Positions 48,285 to 59,753 of a stretch of DNA of 64,000 bases are shown in pieces (position 1 is the first letter of the stretch; each line of letters opens with the position of its first letter). Both the position numbers and the translations under genes were made by a program. The notes beneath the pieces are model-generated. The model had not been told where the DNA came from, did no database searches, and saw only the letters and a program-made list of their open reading frames with translations. The stretch covers positions 62,001 through 126,000 of the forward strand of contig JBAMJV010000836.1 of assembly GCA_037951105.1 (NCBI GenBank), in the 5' to 3' direction. The DNA comes from Echinarachnius parma (lineage: Eukaryota; Echinodermata; Echinoidea; Clypeasteroida; Echinarachniidae).

Positions 48285-48784
48285 CTGAAGTATAGTCACA
48301 CAAAATCACAATCCAATATTAAGATCACTATTTAGTTCACACATGACTGCCACTTAAAGGGAAAAAAGACTGAATCAAAAGCAACACTTTACGTATGACT
48401 CTGTGAAATAATCATCTACCAAAAACTATACTAAGGCAATGCTACTGCACACAGTCCATTAATGTGCCTCTGGCTACTATGATCAATTTCTGACCTCATG
48501 ACAAATTTAAACAAAATTATCTAATTGCATTGGTGTAAATGCAGTGCACTTATTTTGTTTTATCAAGTTTTTTTTTTTATAGAGAACGAGATGGCAGGAA
48601 ATGGCAGAAAACAGGAGGGGAGGGGGTTGTCATAAGCTACATGTAACTTGATCACCAAACTTTGATGCTTCTTTTGCATATGCCTAAACAAGACAGGAAG
48701 ATGTGGCAAGCCATTGTGAAACAGAAGCCATCACACATCCAGGCGATGGTGTGGACGGCATAAGTCAAACAAGCACATCGGGTT

Positions 48785-49095
48785 ATGGGCCCGTTACACA
48801 TTCACAGTGCCAACACGGATCGAGGGCCGGTGTCAGTACAGTCCAAGTACGGTGCCAACACGGATAAGTACGGTAAGAACACGGTGTATAGGATAAGCAA
48901 CACGGATGAGCTGAACAATAGAATTTTGGCCGGTCTCAACACGGAGCTCCCGGTGAAAATTAAGCAGGTTTAATTTTCCCTGCGCCCAAGAATGACGCCG
49001 GAGGCAACACGGAGCATCCTGGACCCAACTGGGAGTACCCCGGACCGGCAATCCGTGGTCATCCGTGTTGGCACCGTGAATGTGTAACGGGCCCT
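48785..49095. mobile_element. MITE with GGGCCCGTTACACATTCAC ends
   Basis: The ends GGGCCCGTTACACATTCAC and GTGAATGTGTAACGGGCCC are exact inverted repeats, extending into CGGTGCCAACACGGAT-like blocks. Short internal CACGGAT motifs repeat through the element. Non-coding. It sits in a USP34-like intron. Confidence 0.8.
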
Positions 49096-49207
49096 TTAGG
49101 CACACTGATGAGAGCTATGAAAGGGCCCAGTATAGTTGATGGGGCAGTGCAAAGTGAACCACATGAGCATACTGTGGACAATGGACATAGATGAAGCGAC
49201 TTCTAAT

Positions 49208-49311
49208 CACTGGCGTAGATCTTTAATAATCAATACCTTTTGTTCCGGGGGGGGTTATCTATTTATTCATCCGCCCTGAACAAAAAACATTTCTGTAGAT
49301 CTATGCCAGTG
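49208..49311. mobile_element. hAT-like MITE, older copy
   Basis: Inverted ends CACTGGCGTAGATC and GATCTATGCCAGTG surround a G-rich palindrome as in 33205-33305. The flanking 8-mers match only at 5 of 8 positions. Confidence 0.65.
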
Positions 49312-50163
49312 TTTGTCATCAACTTAAGGATGACTCCACTCCTTGCTGAGCTAAGACACAAATTTAGTGGCTGAAAAGTGAAGTGAAGAGACAATTTCTT
49401 CAATATATTTTGTGTTTGTTTTTCACACATAAAACTCAAATGACACGGTTGTTTGATCTAACATTTCACCCACTCAACATCTTAGATAAATCGTTTCTGG
49501 AAGACAATGTATCGTACTGGACAAATCCAGGATTACTTCCTGGGGAAAGATTCTGAGGAGTAACCTGTACCTGACCAGCAGTCATCTCAGTACTGTCACC
49601 TCAGTTCCCAAACAGGAGACTGGAACTGCAATCCTGTGCCAGTGACCTTGGTTTGGATAATCCCAACTTAATACTAGATTTCTTGCTGTTCCCAGGCAAA
49701 ACCTTTTTCTTGGCCAATTGGGAAACTAAAACCCCACCAACAGCTGAAGGGGGGGGGGGGGTGCTGTGCTCTGCCCTGTTACCTAGACCAGCAAAGGGGT
49801 CGACTCTTATCCCCCACACTCACCAGCAATATGCATAACGAGTTTGGCAGTACTATGGGTGTCACATGTAGACTGAAGGTGAACAAATTTACAAATTGTG
49901 AACAAAATGTATGCTGGTTAAAGAGGACGTGTTATGGGTATGGTTGACATCGGGTCAGAAGGGTATTCTTGGGTTCACACATTTGTTGTGGTCTTTCCAG
50001 CGTGAGGAGCAAGTTTGGTCTTCCCTGACCAAAGTAAATAATTGGTTAAAGCGGTAAATAAGTATCCTTTATAACATGCACATTTGATAAAATCGCATGC
50101 TATCACTGGACATCGCAAGTCCAATGTGACAACACATTGATACAATAAATAAGCTCATCTTAC

Positions 50164-50231
50164 CTTATGATATGTGTTCTCAGAGGCACTACAAACTGCA
50201 TAATTGCATGGAGATGCAACCACATCCTCAA
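50164..50231 (-). CDS. USP34: USP34-like, exon LRMWLHLHAIMQFVVPLRTH
   Basis: This 68-bp exon (acceptor ...ttttttcag, donor ag|gtaaga) is phase 0 in with two bases left over. It encodes LRMWLHLHAIMQFVVPLRTH, then II. Human USP34 has IRIWLHIPAVMQHIIPFRTY at the same place. Its phase-0 start requires the previous exon to finish a codon, which helps locate the frame break there. Confidence 0.93.
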
Positions 50232-50872
50232 CTGAAAAAAATAACAGTGAAAAGAACCAAATTAATTGTTTTTATCGTCTTAAAGGACCTAAAGAATACA
50301 ACGTACTTTGGCACTTATTCCATAGTTAATGACTTTTAAAATAGGTCTGCCGAAAAAAAATCCATGAAATTAAACACAGTAGTGATTTAAGATTAATTTT
50401 CTGATGCCAAATCTCATTTAGCAGCCAGTTTACGCCCCACCCACATTTAGGGTCCAGAATCGGCAGCGTGATTGACAATTCATTGGCTTGCGTCATGACG
50501 CATCATCTACAGATTTAGTTCATTAGTCCGTACTTTAGATGACGTTACATTTTGGCGATTTAAAAGGGGCGTTCCCAGGACAATTAGATATTTACTAATT
50601 ACCCCAAAATTGATTGATTTCATGAGAAATGACTGCCAAATTCTTTTTCTTCAAGAAAAATTACATAGAGAGAGCCAAATTGTGAAAATTAGGCCATCTA
50701 GACGCTATAGGTCCTTTAAGCTTTCTGAAAATCAATATATCTTGTAGAAATTAAAAGAATACTAGAAAATATTTTCCACAAAATTCAGGTTTTTAAAGAT
50801 ATATTTTATAAATCCTATATATATGCTATTGCAAATTCATCACCTCATGAACCTGGTTAACCATGCAATAAC

Positions 50873-51700
50873 TTAACCCTAATAAGGCCGGGGGGGGGGG
50901 GGGGGCCATAATGGCCCCCCCCTCCGCGATTTTTTTTATTGCTCCAAAACGCTGTACGATGACGCGCCGCTGCTTGGTGGCTCTTTTCTTTCGGGTCTTG
51001 CGCACATTTTAAAACAAATTTCGAAAATCGGACCTACCGTTACAAAGTCACGTGACCTTTTGTATAGACAAAAGGTCACGTGACGAAATTGAGCGATTTT
51101 CGGGCTGACATGCATAGGCATGTCAGCCCGAAAATCGCTCAATTTCGTGATTTGTGTACAAAACATATGGAAATATCAATTTTCGTAAAATGAGGTGTAT
51201 CATTAGTTATTTGGTGTTGTTTACATGTTATATGTTGGTTTTGAGTTCAAAATAGTTAAATTATAGTTAGAAATAAAATAAACAACAAAAACAATAAAAT
51301 ACATAAGTTTCAAAAAACAAGGAAATACATAAGAAATTAACAAAACAATAGAAAACATAAGGAAGAACCGGGCTCTTCAAATAATTGTTTTCGTATTATC
51401 ATTCCAAATGCTCTAATGAATATATGTAGTGAAAACCAGTGTTTAATTAAGAAGAATATATGATTTATGGGTAAAAATATGAATTTCATGACTTATTTGC
51501 ATAAATTACCATAAATATGCAAATTAATGAATTTTTCAAAATGTTTAAAAATTACCATTGTATTCTATACACTTCACTTATCATGCCTGCAAAATTTTAC
51601 GGCGATCGGCCGCTCTGCGGCCGAGATCTTAGGGGGGGGGGGGCCATAATGGCCCCCGGCCTGCTGAAGACCTCAAATAGCCCGGCCTTATTAGGGTTAA
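50873..51700. mobile_element. piggyBac-like MITE with TTAACCCTAATAAGGCCGG ends
   Basis: The exact inverted ends TTAACCCTAATAAGGCCGG include TTAA. Length is about 828 bp. Long G/C runs lie inside each end (GGGGGGCCATAATGGCCCC-type palindromes). The internal block GGCGATCGGCCGCTCTGCGG parallels the other members. No transposase. Confidence 0.8.
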
Positions 51701-51871
51701 AGGAATGGTTCGAACGATTTCAAAATAAATGTACCAGAATCTAAAAAAATTACTCATTGGTAATATATTTTTATCAAAAAAATATCCCATCAGGATGATT
51801 TATACTCGATTGTTTTGTGTCTGCAATTTTTGATATTCATTGTCTAGTGGGGGGGAGGGGGGGTTAAAAGC

Positions 51872-52501
51872 TTAACCCTAAAAAGACTGGGGGGGCTGAT
51901 TTAGCCCCCCCCCCTCCTCCAATTTCGCGATTACTTCGCAACGCTTAAATATTTTACGGTGCCACTTCACGACTTTTTTCCTTAGAGTCTTTCGCAACTT
52001 TTGATACCAAATTGGCGACTACCGGGTGTACCGTTCTAAAGTTACGTGACCTTTTGTAAGTGAGCGTCGGCCCGAAAATCGCTAAATTTTGTGATTCGTG
52101 TACAAATCCTATGGAAATTGATTTTTTTCCTAAAAAAGACAAAATCTTCATTATTTTTCATTCTAATCACAGCAATCATTTAATTTTGGGCTAAAAATGG
52201 TTGAATAATGGTCAATAATTATTTCCATTGAAAAAACAATAAAAAACATAAGTCGAAAAAACAAAGAAATACATAAGAAATGCAATTTTCGCATAATTAA
52301 TTAGCTCTTATTAGCATATTATAATTAGAACAAAAAATTTAACTATGCAATATTGCATGGCTCATAGACATCTATCACGATGCCAAATTTGGAGTCGATC
52401 GGAGTTTCGGTTGCCGAGATCTTAGGGGGGGCCCTTTTAGCCCCCCCCCCCCCCCCCCCGTTTTTTTAAGGTTAAAAATAGCCCAGTCTTTTTAGGGTTA
52501 A
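51872..52501. mobile_element. piggyBac-like MITE with TTAACCCTAAAAAGACTGGG ends
   Basis: The exact inverted ends TTAACCCTAAAAAGACTGGG include TTAA. Length is about 630 bp. Internal sequence (AGTCGATCGGAGTTTCGGTT, GCCGAGATCTTAGGGGGG) is related to the element at 50873-51700. A degraded relative without clear ends lies near 58880-59095. Confidence 0.8.
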
Positions 52502-52793
52502 GCAAGTGTTTCATAAGAGTCCTGATTAATCATGCTTTGCTTAAATGTTGATCTCATGACCTTTGATCTTATATACCAAGATACTTGAGATACCAAGAAA
52601 ATAAACTATTTCACATATTCAATAAGACCTGTTACCTTTGACCTCTAAACTCATGAACTTTGACCTTATGATCCTAAAATGTAATCAGTTCATTTACTCG
52701 TCAAGATCCATATAGGTACGAGTAAGGCCAGATGGGCAACTTGAACATAATTCCTCCGGCCACTCAGTTGTGGAGGCATACAAATAATCTTAC

Positions 52794-52942
52794 ATTAGTG
52801 ACCACTGTAAACATGGAATGGGCAGATGAGAATTGCAGGGTCTGTAAGGTAGAATTCTGGAAGCACTGCCGTAGAACAACCAGTCCATTGCTGTCACAGA
52901 AGAAGCACACGTTCTCAAGAGATGAAGACTAACATCTAGATC
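52794..52942 (-). CDS. USP34: USP34-like, exon LDVSLHLLR with a 1-base frame break
   Basis: Acceptor ...tttatgtag and donor aat|gtaaga give 149 bp. The first ten codons read DLDVSLHLLR (human DVEVPLHLLR). Then the homology shifts frame to VCFFCDSNGLVVL, followed by TLQTLQFSSAHSMFTVVTN (human VCLFCGKNGL and HAFITVVSN). Both neighbouring exons demand phase 0 at each edge, so 150 bp is expected and one base is missing near 52909-52915, inside an AGAACG context. This is a sequence error or a real loss-of-function change. The rest of the exon and its splice sites look intact. Confidence 0.88.
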
Positions 52943-53099
52943 CTACATAAATAAATAAATAAGAAACATCAGTTCATTACAATATAAATCTTTGTCACCA
53001 ACGCTTTGACTTAATATAAGAATTAACAAATTATCAAATTGATTGCTCCAAAAAGTCTGATATAGGGCATCTACCAATCAAGTTTGGTTACAAACAGAT

Positions 53100-55635
53100 G
53101 CAGGGTTGGAAATTTATTCAAATTTGTGTAAGTCTCCATCCACCTACGGTGGGCTTGACAAAAAAATGATGCCTCCGCTATCACGCGATTTTTATATCAA
53201 GCCCAAATTAAACATTCATTCAATTAATTCTGTAAACTCAATTTTGATAGTAATCCATCAACCAGATCTTGAGATATCACATTTACTAGCAATTTTTACA
53301 TATATGTGGTCCTATGACCTTGACCTTTGACTTCATGACCCCAAATTGTATGGCTACGTTGGCTCCCTAAGATACATCCAGGTACCAAGTTAGATTGAAA
53401 TCTGACGTTCAATTCTTGAGTTTGTACAATTACAAGCTATTTTTGCCTATATATGAGTCATGTGACCTTGACCTTTGACCTCATGATCCCAAAATTGTAT
53501 GGCTACATTGGCTCTCTTATGATACATTCATGTACCGAGTTTTATTGAAATCTCACATTCAGTTCTTGAGATATTGCCATTAAAGCTATTTTTGCATATA
53601 TATTTTGAGTCCAGTGACCTTGACCTTTGACCTCATGACCCCAAAATTGTATGGCAACATTGGCTCCCTAATACCGCTTTAAAGCTGCACTACTTTTCAT
53701 CGGATGCGTCCGGACGCATCCGATGAAACGGGCACTATGAATGTTACAGAGGAGAAATAGCCGATAGAATAGGCGATGAAAAGAAGAGAAATAGGCGATT
53801 AAATTCTCCTGCTCAAGAGCAGGAGAAATTCTCTTTCTATCGGTGTCACTCCGATGAAACGGGCACTATGAATTGGTTCGGGAGAAAATACCGATGAAAA
53901 TGGTCAAAGGTCGTAATCTTGTTCATTATAATGCACATGTGCGCTGCGTGAACATGCTGCATGCTATCTAGCTAGCTATTGGGACCGGGGCGCGGGCTTG
54001 ATAAACTGATTCGTTTTATTTGTATTTTGCATGAATAATAAGCTTTGTAAAAAAAAAAATTCAAAATTTACTTATATCGTATATTTAACTAACAAATGTA
54101 ATGAAAGACAGTGGATTTTTGTTTATCGCGATATCGATATCGCTGACGTTGTTTCTTTTTTCACTGAATTTGCACATGTCAACTTTCGCATTGTTTCGCT
54201 CAAGGCCATCGATATAAAAATAACCGTGTATATCGATGCTCATCAGAGCGCGCGCCCAGCAGCTACCGTAGCAATCGATTGCGGAATAATTCTTCACTTC
54301 CGGCCGGTGCTTGCACACGCCGATTAAAGTTCCCTTGCAGTGTGAATGTTACAGAGGGGAAGCAGCGATTTCACCATTGTTTTCATCGGTGAAGTGCAGC
54401 TTGAAAGCGGTATAAGATACATTCAGGTACCAAGTTTGATTGAAATCTGACTTTCAGTTCTTGAGATTTCGCCCCCTGACCTCATGACCCCAAAAATCTA
54501 ATCAGATCATTGTCCCCCCAATATGTACACTCATACCAAGTTTGAAATTGATCCGTCAACTGGTTCTTGAGATATCGCGACAACGAAAACGGGATGTACA
54601 TACGGACGGACGGACAAATGTACGTACGTTACATACGTACATGTACGTACGAACGGACGAACAACCTGAAAACAAAATGCCTCCGGCCACTTCGTTGGCC
54701 CCATTACTAAATCTGAATCCCCCCTCTCTTCCCGTCCATTACAATTTTAATTTAGAATATCAAAATACTGTCAAACGCACCAGAGAGTTCCAAAACAGGA
54801 CATACAGGGAGCCATTTAAAAATAACGCGGCAATGTTACCCCTTTTCACTCGCTCCCTATTATGCCCCTTCTTCTCCCTTCTCTTAGTTCACATTGGTTT
54901 CACAGTTGAATAGACATGAACAATGGTGCATATATTGATCATCGCTCGATGCTATGATGGGTACGAAAGGTGATTTATCAGGCACTGACTTGGACAAATT
55001 GACAAAAATGGGAACCTGCAATGGTCTTACTTTATAAATAAAAAACCACTCAATCAAAATTACTGTTCTTGGTATCATTTTTCTTTGTGAAAGGTGCCAT
55101 ATCCCATGAACCTAGTCATCATGTGTCTTTTTTATGGGAAGTTTGTTGGGGCCACCACTCATGTGACCTTGACCTTTGACTTCATGACTCCCAAAATGAT
55201 TGGCCCTCAAACCAAGGTACCAAATTTGATTGAAATCCGACATTCAGTTCTTGAAATTTTGCAATTACAAGCTATTTTGCATATATCAAGTCCTGTGTCA
55301 TTGACCTTTGACCTGATGACCCCATAATTTGATGGCTACATTGGCTTCCTATCATACATACAGGTACCAAGTTTGATTGAAATCTGACATTCAGTTCTTG
55401 AGATTTTGCCATTACAAGCTATTTTTACATGTACATGATCAAGTCCTTTGACCTTGACCTTTAACCTCATGACCCCAAAAATCTATTCAGATCACTGTCA
55501 CCCCAAAATGTCCACTTATACCAAGATGAAAATGATCCACGAACAGGTTCTTGAGATATCGCGAGAACAAAAAGGGGACGGACGGACACCCCAAAAACAC
55601 AATGCCTGCGGTCACTTCGTTAGCGCAGGCATACA
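53100..55635. repeat. Cluster of TGACCT-bearing interspersed repeats
   Basis: Four or more tandem-like modules each contain TGACCTTGACCTTTGACC, TCATGACCCC, TACCAAGTTTGATTGAAATC and ACAAGCTATTTTTGCATAT. The cluster ends in GGACGGAC runs and GGCATA. It is interrupted by the TAA-flanked element 53672-54412. I infer transposon-derived satellites within a USP34-like intron. Confidence 0.7.
53672..54412. mobile_element. PIF/Harbinger-like element, TAA target duplication
   Basis: Inverted ends TACCGCTTTAAAGCTGCACT and GTGCAGCTTGAAAGCGGTA are flanked by TAA at 53669-53671 and 54413-54415. Removing the element rejoins CCCTAAGATACAT, as in the uninterrupted repeat at 53367-53377. TCATCGG / CCGATGA motifs recur inside. 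No transposase. Confidence 0.75.
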
Positions 55636-56617
55636 AATTGACTGTTATTAAACATAAGAGTGCAGCGTTCATTTATTTTTTATTTTTCTTGTATTTACAA
55701 ATAATTTGTATATCCAGCTTATCAGAATACCTTTCTGGTCGTATATTAAAATAGCAAAAAGGCTATTAGTACCAGGTCTAACTACCAATACTAAAATCTT
55801 TCATTTATTATAAAAATAAGTTTGTGGGTGCTAGATCCCATTATATCCCTCATAAGATCATTTTACCATTGAATTTGACAAATGATAGTTTTGGACAACA
55901 CGCGCAATCCCCACGCAATCACGTGACCGGGCTTGTTAATAAAAACTAACACTAAAAGTTTGTTACGCGCTCGTCCCATAGATCATGTGTTTTAGCAAAA
56001 TGCACACGCGATCAAATTTGTGCAGTACTCTATGGCGCACACGTTCTAGTCACGTGATTGCCCTTAATAAAAAAAGAACGCCAAGACAGCCAATAAGCAC
56101 ATCCGTGGGAGCGCTAGCACGCATTCATCGCGTATGTGCGCAACTGCCAGCGCGTTGGTGCGCACTCAGTTTTGCGTCTTTGTGATTTTATGCGCAAAAT
56201 AAACAATGACTTAAGCGTATTAGATGCGCCATGGTTCTGGAGGCTCATACTGGCTTCATCAATGTCGATTGATTTTTATATCAAAATTTACAAGCGGTTT
56301 TATGAAATATTAAAGAGCTTTTCACTTATTTTGCTATTAAGGTGAACACAACCCGTGATATTGATGAGTGATATAAAACAACTTACTAATGTGCTTGATT
56401 GTGATCTAGGCAATCTATTACCTCAGTGGGCTCAAAATGACTATTACCCTCAGCTACGCTTCGGGTAATAATAATTTTGAGCCCACCTTGGTAATAGATT
56501 TGACTATCACAAGAAGCCCATTCGTGAGTTGTATATTAACTAAATGCCAATGGCTGGCTATGAATCAAACAACACTTCCATATCTTCAAAGAAAACACTC
56601 AAAGTGACAAAACTTAC

Positions 56618-56668
56618 ATTTGTATCACAATAATTCCCCAGTGCTTCTGTTTCCTGTGGTGACAGTTC
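56618..56668 (-). CDS. USP34: USP34-like, 51-bp microexon-scale exon
   Basis: Acceptor ...tttttttcag and donor aat|gtaagt bound exactly 17 codons: ELSPQETEALGNYCDTN. Human USP34 has DISTQESNILGAFCDMN at the same junction between the acidic linker exon and the LHLLR exon. Phase is 0 at both ends, joining the exons at 59754 and 52942. It was found by homology and splice sites. It is too short for ORF-based detection. Confidence 0.9.
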
Positions 56669-56846
56669 CTGAAAAAAAAAATATAACTATCAACATTTTA
56701 AGAAAACTGGTAAAGGCCCAGTCAAACAGACAAACTTACCCTAAACCAGAACTCTCTATTTCATACTGGTCTGATTGCATTAATGGTTTATCGTTAAAAC
56801 CGTGGAACAACTCAACTCACATTTGAATCTACATCGTGCCTAATCA

Positions 56847-57208
56847 TTAAAGGGATCTAGTTAAACTTTGTTGACATGTGAACTAATTGCAAATTGTTGA
56901 TAAAACTTGCATTTCTGTGATCTGATATGTCCACTGAAGGATGTGTGAAAATTTCACTTTTAATTATTGTCATATGACTGAGTAATTAGCGAAAATGCAA
57001 AGTGATATTCACTTTAAATTGCACTGACTTTATAGAGTTTTAATTCTTCAAAATATATATAGAGATTTATAATCTTCACATTTCTTTATAATGAAAGAGA
57101 AAGAGAAAGAGAAAACTTGTTCCACGCTACTACAACAAGGTATGCAAGAACTGCTAGAAAATTAAAGTACATTTTGTGGATTTTGACAATGTTACTATAT
57201 CCCTTTAA
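56847..57208 (-). mobile_element. TTAA MITE (AGGGATCTAG family)
   Basis: TTAA lies at 56847-56850 and 57205-57208, with ends AAAGGGATCTAGTTAAAC and GTTACTATATCCCTTT. It is the reverse orientation of the copy at 35941-36332. It sits about 180 bp upstream (transcript sense) of the 51-bp exon. Confidence 0.7.
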
Positions 57209-58017
57209 AAAGAGGCACCTCTGGTACAAATTTAATAATCTTTCTCAAAGTTGTACAAAGTTGTTGAGAGTACATATTTTGTTAATGGACAGATCATTAA
57301 CCTTTGACCTTCGACTTAATAGGCCTTGGACTGATTCAACACACAATTGTTCTAAATGTTGGTCTTCAGGAGATGCAACTCTGGTATAAATCCTTCCTCA
57401 AATTTGTATCTAATTTAAATAGAATAAATTTCATGTTCATACAGATGGACAGACACAGAGAGGTAAAGGGCAATTCCACGGTAACGGAAGGACATTCAGA
57501 CGCAATTTTTGAAATTTAATCCAATAATTCCAGGATCCTGCTTATGATTCATCATTGTAAATAACATTTCTGAGACTCTTGGTGGGACACCTTTGATTTC
57601 CTATTTTTTTTTTTTTTTTTGTTACATTACGTTTATTAGATAACTGAATCCATGTAATGTGATGAGCATACATTATTGCATGAAGTAACACTGCTCACAA
57701 TGCATAAAACATATGTGCAATGGACTAATCAAATAGTTGTTCCATAATGCGGATTTAGAGTGCACAAGTTCATTGCTTAATTTCTGCATTTGCACTGAAT
57801 CCTTGCTTTGAAATATGGAATTACATGTAGAGCGCACTGGGTGAGATGTATGCTCTGCGGCAATCTGTGGCACAGGTTTTTCCATAGTACGCATCTACCA
57901 AAATGCACTTAAATCAATATTTGAAGCAAACGCTCATCGGGAGGATTATAGAGTGCATGCAGCACAATTCAGAGTAATTTTAAATAAAGATATCCAGTTC
58001 TGTCATTCAGTGAGTGT

Positions 58018-58716
58018 CAGTGGCGTAATGAGCGAAAACTTTGGGGGGGGGGGGGCTAAACCAAATCTGCACCACCACCGGATATTGCGAGGGAGCGAAG
58101 CGACCAAGCCCGAAGGAGCGAGGCGACTGAGCAATGGGAGGGTGTGGGAGGGGGTTGTCCCCCCCTCCCATGGTAGGGAGCTTTTGCGTTTTTGGACTTG
58201 AAACTGTGCAATCTGGTGCATACCTAGAAAGGAAATTGACGACTTGTACTATACTGTGGGTAAGTGTGTCAAGATTCTACCGACCAAAAAAATGTTATAT
58301 TTATTTCATGAAGAAAAACAAATATGCACCCCAAAAATAATATTCGGAAAGTGATATATACATTTCGAACAGTGCATCAAAAGCCAAAAAAAAAAAAAAC
58401 ATGAACGTTGTATATTTGTATTCCAGACGTAGACAAGACCGATTACTGAGGGAGCGAAACAATTACCGAGAGGGGAATGGGTGATGGTAGGTGGGTGTTC
58501 ACCCGTGCACGGTAAGGGTGCTTTTGCAAAGTTTTACTTGGAATTACGCAATCTGGTGCATACTTGGAAGGAAATTTGATTTGACATGAAATAAAATCTT
58601 GACTAAAGAAATACTCTTTTCTCAATCACTGATATCGAATTAGATATAAACCATGATTGAAATTTTATTTGGGGGGCAAGAGCACCCCCCCCCCCCCCCC
58701 CACCAGTACGCCAGTG
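58018..58716. mobile_element. hAT-like non-autonomous element, about 700 bp
   Basis: The left end is CAGTGGCGTAAT and the right end AGTACGCCAGTG. Flanking GTGAGTGT (58010-58017) and GTGACTGT (58717-58724) match at 7 of 8 bases. It contains G- and C-runs and two related internal segments (around AGGGAGCTTTTGCG and AGGGTGCTTTTGC). No coding frame supported. Confidence 0.65.
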
Positions 58717-59753
58717 GTGACTGTGAAATTATGTCACTTGCATAATTATTAGAATAATTCTTAAAACATGTCATGGGTGTTATGCGGGAAGTTGACTTGC
58801 AGCAGACGCTGCATGCTTGGCATAGGCTGTATCGATCTCATGGAACGGTCCTATAACAGGAGTTACGGGGAGCTTAGCAAGGAATAAGCTGGCTCTTCCA
58901 AATTTATTGGCAAAAAAGTGAACGTTATTACCTTATTTGCATACATTACCATAGTTCTGTAAATGAGTGAACTTTTCCCCCAAAAATTGAAATTACCATG
59001 TAATTTATACACTTTACTTGACATGTGTGCAAATTTCTTCGGTGATCAGGCATTTCAAGGCCATGATCTTATGGGGGGGGGGGGGGAGCCATAATTTCAA
59101 GCAAAAATTAAGTTATTGTACAATATAAATATATTATTATTTTTGTCTTGTAATCTTTTTTAACCTTAAATTTCACAATTTTATCTGTCTGATTGATACA
59201 AAGCAATTAATAATTCACATAAACTTTGGGCTGTTAGACATTCAGGATGGACTGATTTAGATGAACATGCATTCTCCATAGACTCCTGCCCAAGTATTTT
59301 CGGGACTAGTCCTGGAAGAGTTAAAGAACACTTTTCTGCATTATTTCCATTTTAACTATCAGTGTTTTAGCTCAGAATGTACTAATCATAATAATAATAA
59401 TAATAAACCGTTTTTATATTGCGCATATCACAAAAATAAATTTAAGTCTCTACACACACAGGAGCAGGACATGTTGGTCAATTAATTATAAACGTCTGCC
59501 TCATTATTGCCCTTTTTTTTTTTTACATGCTAATCTCAATTAGAATCCCAATTAAAACTACATATGCTTGCACAAAAGATGTGTTTATTGTACAGGGCGT
59601 ATAAGGAAGAAGAAAAAGTACTCAAAGTTTAAAGGTCAATCATTTCAATATGACACATTTTCAAACCTTAAATCAAAAGGCCCCTTCTGTCTCGAAAGAC
59701 AATGGGTATGCGCCAAAGTCGACTTGGCTTCCAAGTACAATTTGAATACTTAC

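Noticed and set aside
54031..54327. 98-residue open frame inside the TAA-flanked element
   Set aside because: No resemblance to a Harbinger transposase or Myb-like protein, and an equally long overlapping frame exists on the other strand.
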